DNA of 64,000 nt, taken from Halomonas zincidurans B6. Its GTDB lineage: Bacteria > Pseudomonadota > Gammaproteobacteria > Pseudomonadales > Halomonadaceae. The position numbers were made by a program, and so were the translations under genes. The DNA lies in assembly GCF_000731955.1 (NCBI RefSeq), contig NZ_JNCK01000001.1, positions 2,046,001 through 2,110,000 of the forward strand. Direction: 5' to 3'. Every line of letters begins with the position of its first letter. Positions within the stretch are counted from its first letter, which is position 1. The notes under the pieces were generated by a model. That model saw only the letters and a list, made by a program, of their open reading frames with translations. It did no database searches and had not been told where the DNA came from. This document shows positions 26,185 to 34,365 of this stretch, piece after piece.

Positions 26185-27225
26185 ATGATAACCCGAAGCC
26201 CGAACCTTTTGCAGCGCGCAAACCGCCCCGCCGACATCCCGGTCGCCGTCGAACGCAGCTGGCAGGCCCAGTTGCGCGACGTGATCCGCGACCCGCGCGA
26301 GCTGCTCGCCCGGCTGGAGCTGGACGCAGGCTGGCTGCCCGGTGCGCAAGCCGGCCATGCACTGTTCGAGGTGCGCGTCCCCGAAGCCTACCTGGCGCGC
26401 ATGCGCCCCGGCGATCCGTGCGATCCGCTGCTGCGCCAGGTGCTGCCGCTCGACGCCGAGCGCGACGCCGTTGCCGGCTTCGTCAGCGACCCGCTGGAAG
26501 AGGCCGAACATACCCCGCGGCGCGGATTGATCCACAAGTACGCCCGGCGCGTGCTGCTGATCGCCAGCCCCAGTTGCGCGATCAACTGCCGCTACTGCTT
26601 TCGCCGGCATTTCCCTTACGCCGAGAATTCGCCGTCCCGCGGGCAGTGGCAGGAAACGCTCGATTACCTGCGCGACGATCCGACGATCAACGAGGCGATC
26701 CTCTCCGGCGGCGACCCGCTGGTCTCCAGCGACCAGCGCCTGGCCTGGCTGTGCGAGCGGCTTGCCGAGATCCCGCACTTGACACGGCTGCGCATCCATA
26801 CCCGGCTGCCGGTGGTGATTCCCGAGCGGATCGACAAGGCGCTGCTCGGCTGGCTCGCCGCGACACGTCTACAGACGGTGATGGTGCTGCACATCAACCA
26901 CCCGCGCGAGATCGACGCCGCGCTCGTCGCCGCTTGTGTCCGGCTCAAGGCCGCCGGGGTGACGCTGCTCAACCAGAGCGTGCTGCTGCGCGGCGTCAAC
27001 GACGACGCGGCCACGCTGGCCGAGCTGTCGGAGGCGCTGTTCGCCGCCGGCGTGCTGCCCTACTACCTGCACGTGCTCGACCCGGTGGCCGGCGCGGCGC
27101 ATTTCGACGTGCCCGATGACGAGGCGCTCACCCTGCACGCCGCGCTGCGCGAACGCGTCGCCGGCTTCCTGCTCCCGCGGCTGGTGCGCGAGGTGCCCGG
27201 CGAGACCAGCAAGACCCCGCTGTAG
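26185..27225 (+). CDS. epmB: EF-P beta-lysylation protein EpmB (lysine 2,3-aminomutase-like radical SAM)
   Basis: 346 residues. The radical SAM cluster motif is CAINCRYCFRRHFPYAEN (CxxxCxxC, about residues 120-130), followed by ILSGGDPLVSSDQRL, and a PLP-lysine region near the C-terminus. It converts (S)-alpha-lysine to (R)-beta-lysine for EpmA. ATG at 26185 is the best start; it is divergent from efp with a 104-bp shared promoter region. No EpmC hydroxylase gene was seen in this window. Confidence 0.94.
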   Translation: MITRSPNLLQRANRPADIPVAVERSWQAQLRDVIRDPRELLARLELDAGWLPGAQAGHALFEVRVPEAYLARMRPGDPCDPLLRQVLPLDAERDAVAGFVSDPLEEAEHTPRRGLIHKYARRVLLIASPSCAINCRYCFRRHFPYAENSPSRGQWQETLDYLRDDPTINEAILSGGDPLVSSDQRLAWLCERLAEIPHLTRLRIHTRLPVVIPERIDKALLGWLAATRLQTVMVLHINHPREIDAALVAACVRLKAAGVTLLNQSVLLRGVNDDAATLAELSEALFAAGVLPYYLHVLDPVAGAAHFDVPDDEALTLHAALRERVAGFLLPRLVREVPGETSKTPL

Positions 27226-27268
27226 CTTCCGCGGGCGCGACTGTTCGAGGGCTGGCCGGAAGCCTGGG

Positions 27269-27520
27269 CTAGCCGGTGGTCACGGCCGGCGTGGCCAGGA
27301 TCGTCAGCAGCCGCTGCGCCTGCTCGGCGGCGTCGCGCCCCAATCCGGTGAGATAACCGCCATCCGGATGAGTCACCAGGCCACGTTCGAACAATCGCTG
27401 CGCTGCGGCCACATGCTGGGCATCCGCCGTGGAATGGACCTTGATGCCCTCCTGGGTGGTGTCGAGATTGTAAAGGCAGAGGATGTTGAGTTCTTCGAAC
27501 ATCTCGGGGGTGAAGGCCAT
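27269..27520 (-). CDS. TIGR02647-family small conserved protein
   Basis: 83 residues starting MAFTPEMFEELNILCLYNLD and containing TTQEGIKVHSTADAQ and THPDGGYLTGLGRDAAEQAQ, the pattern of the TIGR02647 family found in gammaproteobacteria. Its function is not known; the compact helical make-up with a C-terminal winged-helix-like GYLT segment could suit DNA binding. An ATG five codons earlier (27535) is also possible. Confidence 0.7.
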   Translation of the reverse strand: MAFTPEMFEELNILCLYNLDTTQEGIKVHSTADAQHVAAAQRLFERGLVTHPDGGYLTGLGRDAAEQAQRLLTILATPAVTTG

Positions 27521-27632
27521 GGGCACCTCGGTCATCGTTGTTGTCGTTGAATCCGTTGACGTTAAACCACCTGCTCACTGTAGGCCAGGATGGTGCGCCG
27601 TGAGCGAGCGCCTGACGAAAGGATAAGTCGGC

Positions 27633-28016
27633 TCACTCGCCGTCCGGCTCCTCGCCCAGCTCGCCGTGCCGCCATAGCGTCACCAGCGAGCGCGGTGCCC
27701 GGGTCTCGTCGACGATCAGCGACCAGCGCGGTCGTACCGCGTCATCCATGACCTCGCCGGCCGCGTCGCCCGGCTCGTCGATCGTCAACCGGAAGAAGCG
27801 CCGGTCGGCGCCGCTCGCTTCGCCCTCGGCCCCGCAGCATAGCGCCATGGCCAGCAGGTTCTCCAGCCAGCGTCGCTGGCCCGGCGTGCACTCGCTGCCC
27901 TCGATGCAGCGCGGCGCCGCCAGGCCGGGGAAGTGCGCCAGGCCGCCCTCGCGACGAATCATCAGCCGGCTACGCGGCCCCAGAACCGGCCGTGACGAGT
28001 CCCCCGCAACGCTCAT
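27633..28016 (-). CDS. Emfourin-like protealysin inhibitor
   Basis: 127 residues, acidic. Emfourins are small cytosolic protein inhibitors encoded beside protealysin-like M4 proteases. This protein has the expected size, beta-rich pattern (RFFRLTIDEP, SLIVDETRAPRSLVTLWRHGE) and position: its ATG overlaps the stop of the upstream M4 protease gene by four bases, so the two are translationally coupled. It should block the protease before release. Sequence recognition is moderate; the pairing is the stronger argument. Confidence 0.75.
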   Translation of the reverse strand: MSVAGDSSRPVLGPRSRLMIRREGGLAHFPGLAAPRCIEGSECTPGQRRWLENLLAMALCCGAEGEASGADRRFFRLTIDEPGDAAGEVMDDAVRPRWSLIVDETRAPRSLVTLWRHGELGEEPDGE

Positions 28017-29065
28017 ACCCTCACCCCGACGGCCTGCCAGGCGTCGCGAATCGCCTGCTGCTCGCGACTCTGGCGACCATAGCTGCGGTCGGCATTATCG
28101 ACGGTGAGAGCGGCGAATCCCGCGAAATCAATGTCCGGGCTGAGCCGGGAATCGCGCAGCGTCGCGTACCAGACCTGCCCGGCCACCTCCCAGGCGTAAC
28201 CGTCCAGCGCCTGGGCGGCGAGGTAGAAGGCGCGGTTGGGAATCCCCGAGTTGATGTGCACACCGCCGTTGTCGGTCTGGGTGACGACGAACTGATCCAT
28301 GTGCGCGGGCTGCGGGTCGCGTCCCAGCACCGGATCGTCGAAGGCGCTGCCCGGCTCGGCCATCGAGCGCAGCGCCCGTCCCTGGACCGCCTCGGTGAGC
28401 AGCTCGGCGCCGATCAGCCAGTCGGCCTGCGCGGCTCGTTCGCCGCGATGAAACTGCTTGACCAGGCTGCCGAAGACGTCGGACAGCGACTCGTTGAGCG
28501 CCCCGGACTGCCCGGCGTAGACCAGCCCGCTCTCGCGTTCGGTGACGCCGTGGGCCAGCTCGTGGGCGACCACGTCGACGGCGATGGTGAAACGCCGGAA
28601 GAGCTCGTCGTCGCCATCGCCGAAGACCATCTGAGCGCCGTTCCAGAAGGCGTTGGCATAGTCCTGACCGAAATGCACCGTGCCGATCAGCGGCATGCCG
28701 TTGGCATCGATGGAATGGCGCTCGAAGACCTCCCAGAAGAAACGGTAGGTTGCGCCCAGCCAGCGATAGGCCTCCTCGACCGCCGGATCGTCGCCGCCCG
28801 GCTGGTCCTCCTCGCGCACCAGCCGCCCCGGCAACGTCTCGCGATGCTCGGCGGAATGGATGTAACGGGCCGGCCGACCCGGCGCCGAAGCCTCGGGCTT
28901 TCGCGCTGCACGCTGCGGACCGCGCGCCGCGCGAAAGCCCCGGTCGCGGGTCAGCGTCGCCTCGGCGCAGCGACGCTGACGCGGGCTGCCATGCTCGCGC
29001 AGCCGTTCGAGAATGTACGGGGGCGTGAAGCCCGGATGTAAAATCGTGCCGTCGGATCGAGTCAT
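28013..29065 (-). CDS. Protealysin-like M4 metallopeptidase
   Basis: 350 residues, close to protealysin. There is no signal peptide. The short propeptide begins HPGFTPPYILERLREHG, with the PPY precursor motif typical of protealysins. The catalytic part has HELAHGVTE (HExxH zinc ligands and glutamate), the third ligand in GALNESLSDVFGS, and TDNGGVHINSGIPNRAF near the active-site histidine. ATG at 29065 follows CCAGGAGG. Protealysins are cytosolic or exported by non-Sec means and can cleave host or bacterial proteins. The coupled downstream gene encodes a likely emfourin inhibitor. Confidence 0.9.
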   Translation of the reverse strand: MTRSDGTILHPGFTPPYILERLREHGSPRQRRCAEATLTRDRGFRAARGPQRAARKPEASAPGRPARYIHSAEHRETLPGRLVREEDQPGGDDPAVEEAYRWLGATYRFFWEVFERHSIDANGMPLIGTVHFGQDYANAFWNGAQMVFGDGDDELFRRFTIAVDVVAHELAHGVTERESGLVYAGQSGALNESLSDVFGSLVKQFHRGERAAQADWLIGAELLTEAVQGRALRSMAEPGSAFDDPVLGRDPQPAHMDQFVVTQTDNGGVHINSGIPNRAFYLAAQALDGYAWEVAGQVWYATLRDSRLSPDIDFAGFAALTVDNADRSYGRQSREQQAIRDAWQAVGVRV

Positions 29066-29171
29066 GTGTACCTCCTGGGACCTGCGACGAGAAGCGTGCC
29101 TGCCTCCAGTGTGGCTCAAGCTGACGCTCGTATCCCGCGGCCTTGTCAGGCTCGCTTGCGGTTAACGCCTT

Positions 29172-30884
29172 CTATACCGGTCTGAGTACCTCGGTAGCCG
29201 GATCGAGCCCCGCCTCGATGCGGCCGAGCTGGGCGATCTCCCGGCCCTGGGTCCACTGATCGATGCGTTTGTTGGGGCTGTAGTGGTTGCGCACCACATG
29301 CACCAAGGCCGGTTGACGCTGCGCATCGAGGCGATGAATCCAGGCCACCGCGCCGCTCGAATAGCGTACCAGGCTGCCGATCGGATGAATGCCGAAGTGG
29401 CGTACGTAGCGCTGCACCCACTGCACGTCGTAGGCCTGCCCCTGTGCCAGCAAGTGGCGATAGATCGCCGCCGTCGACCAGGCCGCCCGGTCGGCGCGCG
29501 CTCGGCCCATGGCATCGATGGCATCGACCACCGCCGCCATGCGGCTGAGTTCGGGCAGTGCCTCGCCGCGCTTGCCGTCGGGATAGCCGCTACCGTCGAG
29601 TCGCTCGTTGATATCCAGGGCGACGTTGGCGAAGACCCCCGCATCCAGCCAGCGGCAGTCACCGGCGCGCGCGGCGAGCCAACCGACATGCTGGTGGAGC
29701 TGGGCACGCTGCTCGGCGTCCAGTTCGCGGCTTTCCAGCAGGCTGTCCGGCAACAGCGCCTTGCCCAGGTCGTGAATCATCGCCGCGGCGAGAATCGCCT
29801 TGCGCAACTCACGCGGCGCGCTGCGCGTGTCGAGCAGATCGGCCAGGCGGATCGCCACCGCCAGGCCGTGCTGGACCACCGCGGGCTCGCGGACCAGGCA
29901 GATGCTGGCGAACAGCAGCGCCTCTCTATCCTCCTCGAGCAGGCCGAGCAGCAGATCGGCGTTGTGCGACAGCAGCGCGCTGTCGATCGGCCTGCCCTGC
30001 TTGAGCAACAGCATCTGGCCATTGAGGAAATCCGCGACCTTGGTCAGTCGACGCGCCATGGGCGTGGCGTAGCGCGGCTTGACGGCCTTGCTGACCGAAG
30101 CCTCGGGTGCCTTGTCCGAGGCCTTGAACAATGCCGAGGGCGACAGCGACTTGCCCTCGATGCCGGTCCGTGCGCGCTCGCGCTCGATCTCCTTGACCAG
30201 AAACCAGACCTGACGCTCTAGGCGCGGCGTGGCCTCGTCGAAGGCGAAGCCGACCATCGCCTGCTGCCAGCGATCGTCGGCCTGGACGTGGCGCACCTCA
30301 CCGGGCGTGGTGAAGCGCTGGCCGCTGGGAAAGGTCGCCTCGAGGCGCTTGAGCGGCTCGCCCTGGGTGAGATCGACCGCCTCGCCCAGCGGCAGGCGAA
30401 TCAGGCAGCCGCCCAGCGACAGGTTGACCAGCTCGCCATGCACGGTCTTGTCCTTGCTGGCCAGATCCATCTCGATGGTTACCGCCATGCCCGGGCCAAG
30501 CTCGGCGCGAAAGGCGTTGCGGCGATGCCAGACATCGAGCCGCTCGGGATAGCCACAGGCGAAGCGCACACGCCCTGCCACGCCATCGAGCGGCGTGGCG
30601 GTCAAGGGAGGTGTGGCGACCATCGCCCCCTGGGCCTGGCCGGTCAGTCGAAAGGGCCGCTCGGCGCGCAGCCCGCCGACGGCCTCAGGCGCCGCGGTCA
30701 CGTCGAGGATCAGCCGCGCCTGCGGCTCGATGGCGACCAGCAGCACCGAGATCGGCTCGGCGCTGCCGTCGTCGCCCTCGAAGACCAGCGAGACGTCACC
30801 GGGCTGGCTGAGCTCTTCCAGCAGCGCCGCGAGTTCGCGTTCATGTTCGACGACGCTGTTCGGCGTCTCGCTTATCGACTCCAT
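29172..30884 (-). CDS. PilZ and HD-GYP two-domain c-di-GMP protein with degenerate metal site
   Basis: 570 residues. The N-terminal 240 or so resemble YcgR: a flanking beta domain and a PilZ domain with HRRNAFR (RxxxR) and NLSLGG (NxSxxG) for c-di-GMP binding. A linker of about 60 residues leads to an HD-GYP domain with MIHDLGKALLPDS and a GYP loop, NERLDGSGYPDG. Canonical HD-GYP enzymes have HHExxDGxGYP; here the two histidines are replaced (DINERLDG). The protein may bind c-di-GMP but could lack hydrolase activity, or act as an effector. It lies alone between protealysin and serB. Confidence 0.82.
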   Translation of the reverse strand: MESISETPNSVVEHERELAALLEELSQPGDVSLVFEGDDGSAEPISVLLVAIEPQARLILDVTAAPEAVGGLRAERPFRLTGQAQGAMVATPPLTATPLDGVAGRVRFACGYPERLDVWHRRNAFRAELGPGMAVTIEMDLASKDKTVHGELVNLSLGGCLIRLPLGEAVDLTQGEPLKRLEATFPSGQRFTTPGEVRHVQADDRWQQAMVGFAFDEATPRLERQVWFLVKEIERERARTGIEGKSLSPSALFKASDKAPEASVSKAVKPRYATPMARRLTKVADFLNGQMLLLKQGRPIDSALLSHNADLLLGLLEEDREALLFASICLVREPAVVQHGLAVAIRLADLLDTRSAPRELRKAILAAAMIHDLGKALLPDSLLESRELDAEQRAQLHQHVGWLAARAGDCRWLDAGVFANVALDINERLDGSGYPDGKRGEALPELSRMAAVVDAIDAMGRARADRAAWSTAAIYRHLLAQGQAYDVQWVQRYVRHFGIHPIGSLVRYSSGAVAWIHRLDAQRQPALVHVVRNHYSPNKRIDQWTQGREIAQLGRIEAGLDPATEVLRPV

Positions 30885-30962
30885 GCTTGTTCCCGGATCA
30901 ATCAGCGCCGGCCGTTGTTCGATACGAGCGCAGCCGCTGCGGTTATCGTTATGGTTGCTGCG

Positions 30963-31919
30963 TCACTTCCCGAGTTCGCCGGGACCGGCCTCGAGATCGG
31001 CCTGACGGTAGCCGATCAGATAGAGCACCGCGTCGAGTCCCAATGTGGATATCGACTGACGCGCCTGACTCTTGACCAGCGGCTTGGCGCGAAAGGCGAT
31101 GCCCAGCCCCGCACTCGCCAGCATCTTGAGATCATTGGCACCGTCGCCGACGGCGATGGTCTGCTGAAGCGTCAGCCCCTCGCGCTCGGCGATCTCGCGC
31201 AGCAGCGCCGCCTTGCGCTCGGCATCGACGATCGGCTCGCGCACCTCGCCGGTGATCTTGCCGTCCTCGATCAGCAATTCATTGGCATGGATCTCGTCGA
31301 AACCCAGGCGCGCCTGCAGGTGACGGGCGAAGTAGCTGAACCCGCCGGAGAGAATCGCCGTACGATAGCCCAGCCGCTTGAGTTGCGTCATCAACCGTTC
31401 GAGTCCGTCCATCAACGGCAGGTTCTCGGCGATCTCGGCGAGCACCGATTCGTCGAGCCCCTTGAGCTTGGCCATGCGCTCGCGAAAGCTCTGCTTGAAA
31501 TCCAGCTCGCCGCGCATCGCCCGCTCGGTGACCGCGGCCACCTCGTCATAGACGCCGTGGCGGCGCGCCAGTTCGTCGATCACCTCGGCCTGGATCAACG
31601 TCGAGTCCATGTCGAAGCAGATCAATCGACGGTGGCGACGCCAGATCGAATCTTCCTGCAGGGCGATGTCCACGCCGTGCATGACGCCGAGTTTCAAGGC
31701 CTTCTCGCGCAACAGCAGGTAGTCGATCGCCTCGCCACGCAATCGGTACTCGAGGCACACGCCATGCGGCGGGGGATCTTCCGCTGAGCCGTCGCCGGAC
31801 AACCACTCGCTCAGCGTCACCGTGAGATCATGCGCGGCGATCAGCGCATCGACCTCGGCGAGAACCGATGACGGCAAGCGCGGCGCGAACAATGTCAGAA
31901 TCAGCGTATCGCAGGTCAT
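30963..31919 (-). CDS. serB: Phosphoserine phosphatase
   Basis: 318 residues. The HAD motif I is CFDMDSTLIQAEVIDELA (nucleophile D103), motif II AILSGGFSYF, motif III/IV AVGDGANDLKML. An N-terminal ACT-like domain of about 85 residues precedes it. It dephosphorylates L-phosphoserine in serine biosynthesis. Its ATG overlaps the stop of parC by four bases, indicating co-transcription and coupling. Confidence 0.94.
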   Translation of the reverse strand: MTCDTLILTLFAPRLPSSVLAEVDALIAAHDLTVTLSEWLSGDGSAEDPPPHGVCLEYRLRGEAIDYLLLREKALKLGVMHGVDIALQEDSIWRRHRRLICFDMDSTLIQAEVIDELARRHGVYDEVAAVTERAMRGELDFKQSFRERMAKLKGLDESVLAEIAENLPLMDGLERLMTQLKRLGYRTAILSGGFSYFARHLQARLGFDEIHANELLIEDGKITGEVREPIVDAERKAALLREIAEREGLTLQQTIAVGDGANDLKMLASAGLGIAFRAKPLVKSQARQSISTLGLDAVLYLIGYRQADLEAGPGELGK

Positions 31920-34177
31920 GACGCCTCCCCTTGCGCCTCGAGACGATCGACTTTCTGGAAGCCGCGCGGCAGCTTGCTGCCACGTCGGCCACGTTCACCG
32001 ACGTAGTAATCGAGATCATTCGCCTTGAGGGTCAGCTTGCGCTTGCCGGCGTGGATCACCAGCGCCGTACCGCCCGGCAACACCACCAGGTCGCGTACGA
32101 ACTCCTCGCGGCGCGCCGCCCGCGCGCCGGGAATGTCGAGCATCTTGTTGCCCTTGCCCTTGGCCATCTCGGGGAGCTGGTCGATGGCGAAGACCAGCAG
32201 GCGGCCCTCGTTGGAGACCAGCGCCACGCGCGCCTCGGCGTCGCGCGGCACGGCCTGGGGCGGCAGCACGTTGCAGCCCTTGGGCACGCTGAGCACCGAC
32301 TTGCCGGACTTGTTCTTGCCGACCAGCTCGTCGAGGCGCACCACGAAGCCGTAGCCGCCGTCGGAGGCCAGCAGGTAGCGGCTCTCCGGCGGCGCCAACA
32401 TCAACCCGACCATGTACGCGCCGGCGGCGGGATTGACCCGCCCGGTGATCGGCTCGCCCTGGCTACGCGCGCTGGGCAGGTTGTGCGCCGCCAGGGTGTA
32501 GCTGCGGCCGCTGTCGTCGAGCAGCACCAGCGGCTGGTTGGTCTTGCCGCGCGCCGCCAGATGGAAGCGATCGCCGGACTTGAAGCCCAGCCCGGCGGCG
32601 TCGATCTCGTGGCCCTTGGCGGAGCGGATCCAGCCCTTCTCGGAGAGCACCACGGTGATCGGATCGGCGCCCATCAGCTCGACCTCGGACAGCGCCCTGG
32701 CCTCGCCGCGCTCGACGATCGGCGAGCGCCGGGCGTCGCCGAAGCTCTCGCCGGCCTCGCGCAGTTCGCGCTCGATCAGGTCGGTCAGCGCGGCGTCGTT
32801 GCCCAGCAGCTCCTTCAGCTGCTTGCGCTCTTCGAGCAGTTCGTCCTGCTCGCCGCGAATCTTGAACTCCTCGAGCTTGGCCAGGTGGCGCAGGCGCAAC
32901 TCGAGGATCGCTTCGGCCTGGCGCTCGGAGAGCCCGAAGGCGTCGATCAGCGCCGGCTTGGGCTCATCCTCCTCGCGAATGATACGGATCACCTCGTCGA
33001 TGTTGAGATACGCGGCAAGCAGACCCTCGAGGATGTGCAGGCGATCCTCGACCTTGCCCAGCCGGTAGTCGAGGCGCCGGCGCACCGTGGCGCGCCGGTA
33101 TTTCAGCCATTCGCCGAGAATCTCGTGAAGCGCCAGCACCCGCGGGCGGCCATCGAGGCCGATCATGTTGAGGTTGACGCGCACCCCCTTCTCGAGATCG
33201 GTGGTGGCGAACAGATGCGCCATCAGCGCCTCGATGTCGACACGGTTGGAGCGCGGCTCGATCACCAGCCGGGTAGGGTTTTCATGCGTCGACTCGTCGC
33301 GCAGATCGGCGACCATCGGCAGCTTCTTGGCCTGCATCTGCGCGGCGATCTGCTCGAGCACCTTGGAGCCGCTGACCTGATAGGGCAGCGCGGTGACCAC
33401 GATGCTGCCCTCCTCCAGCGTATAGCGGCTGCGCAGCTTGACCGAGCCGCGGCCGCTTTCGTAGAGCTTGGCGAGATCGGCCCGCGGGGAGATGATCTCG
33501 GCTTCGGTGGGAAAATCCGGCGCCGGCACGTACGCGACCAGATCGCCGACCGTGGCCTCGGGATTGCGCAGCAGGTGGCAGGTCGCGTCGACGATCTCGC
33601 GCACGTTGTGCGGCGGAATGTCGGTGGCCATGCCCACCGCGATACCGGTGGCGCCGTTGAGCAGCACGTGGGGCAAGCGCGCCGGCAGTACCGCCGGCTC
33701 GTTCAGGGTGCCGTCGAAGTTGGGCATCCAGTCGACGGTGCCCTGGCCGAGCTCGGAAAGCAGCGCCTCGGAGAACTTCGACAGCCGCGCTTCGGTGTAA
33801 CGCATCGCCGCGAACGACTTGGGATCGTCGGGGCTGCCCCAGTTGCCCTGGCCGTCGACCAGCGGATAGCGGTAGCTGAACGACTGGGCCATCAGCACCA
33901 TGGCTTCGTAGCAGGCGCTGTCGCCGTGGGGATGGAACTTGCCCAGCACATCGCCGACGGTGCGCGCCGACTTCTTGTACTTGGCGCTGGCGGTCAGCGA
34001 CAGCTCGCGCATGGCGTAGATGATGCGCCGCTGGACCGGTTTCATGCCGTCGCCGATATGCGGCAGGGCACGGTCGAGAATCACGTACATCGAATAGTCG
34101 AGATACGCCTTCTCGGTATATTCGCGGAGCGACAGACGTTCGACGTCGCCCTCCGCGACTTGGATATCCATGGTCAT
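31916..34177 (-). CDS. parC: DNA topoisomerase IV subunit A
   Basis: 753 residues, ParC length. The quinolone-resistance region reads GKFHPHGDSACYEAM, with serine and glutamate at the usual target positions (wild-type pattern), and the catalytic tyrosine lies in FAAMRYTEARLSKF. A C-terminal beta-pinwheel follows. With ParE it decatenates daughter chromosomes. The start may be the second ATG six bases in (MDIQ). It is downstream of parE, separated by a long heptamer array. Confidence 0.95.
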   Translation of the reverse strand: MTMDIQVAEGDVERLSLREYTEKAYLDYSMYVILDRALPHIGDGMKPVQRRIIYAMRELSLTASAKYKKSARTVGDVLGKFHPHGDSACYEAMVLMAQSFSYRYPLVDGQGNWGSPDDPKSFAAMRYTEARLSKFSEALLSELGQGTVDWMPNFDGTLNEPAVLPARLPHVLLNGATGIAVGMATDIPPHNVREIVDATCHLLRNPEATVGDLVAYVPAPDFPTEAEIISPRADLAKLYESGRGSVKLRSRYTLEEGSIVVTALPYQVSGSKVLEQIAAQMQAKKLPMVADLRDESTHENPTRLVIEPRSNRVDIEALMAHLFATTDLEKGVRVNLNMIGLDGRPRVLALHEILGEWLKYRRATVRRRLDYRLGKVEDRLHILEGLLAAYLNIDEVIRIIREEDEPKPALIDAFGLSERQAEAILELRLRHLAKLEEFKIRGEQDELLEERKQLKELLGNDAALTDLIERELREAGESFGDARRSPIVERGEARALSEVELMGADPITVVLSEKGWIRSAKGHEIDAAGLGFKSGDRFHLAARGKTNQPLVLLDDSGRSYTLAAHNLPSARSQGEPITGRVNPAAGAYMVGLMLAPPESRYLLASDGGYGFVVRLDELVGKNKSGKSVLSVPKGCNVLPPQAVPRDAEARVALVSNEGRLLVFAIDQLPEMAKGKGNKMLDIPGARAARREEFVRDLVVLPGGTALVIHAGKRKLTLKANDLDYYVGERGRRGSKLPRGFQKVDRLEAQGEAS

Positions 34178-34252
34178 GGGTGCGTGGCCCTATCTGCATT
34201 CATGGAAACTTCACGGGCGGTGCCCGTTCGATACGTTCTGGAACAGCTGCGA

Positions 34253-34358
34253 GCTTCGGGCTTCGGGCTTCGGGCTTCGAACCCCATGGCCCGTAGCCCG
34301 TAGCTCGTAGCCCGTAGCCCGTAGCTCGTGGCTCGTGGCTCGTGGCTCGTGGCTCGTA
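34253..34358 (-). repeat. Compound heptamer arrays between parE and parC
   Basis: Two blocks read on the plus strand: four units GCTTCGG/GCTTCGA (34253-34280) and ten units GCCCGTA, GCTCGTA or GCTCGTG (34289-34358). On the minus strand these are CGAAGC, TACGGGC, TACGAGC and CACGAGC units, so the array is in the sense of parE-parC transcription. It fills the 188-bp gap almost up to the parE stop. Confidence 0.95.
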
Positions 34359-34365
34359 GCCGAGA

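Noticed and set aside
31931..34303. A 790-codon open frame on the plus strand opposite parC
   Set aside because: It is the antisense of a conserved topoisomerase gene in high-GC DNA; its translation has no recognisable domain. The same applies to long frames opposite the dehydrogenase at 3848-5170, glcD at 15427-16866 and pgi at 37826-39637.
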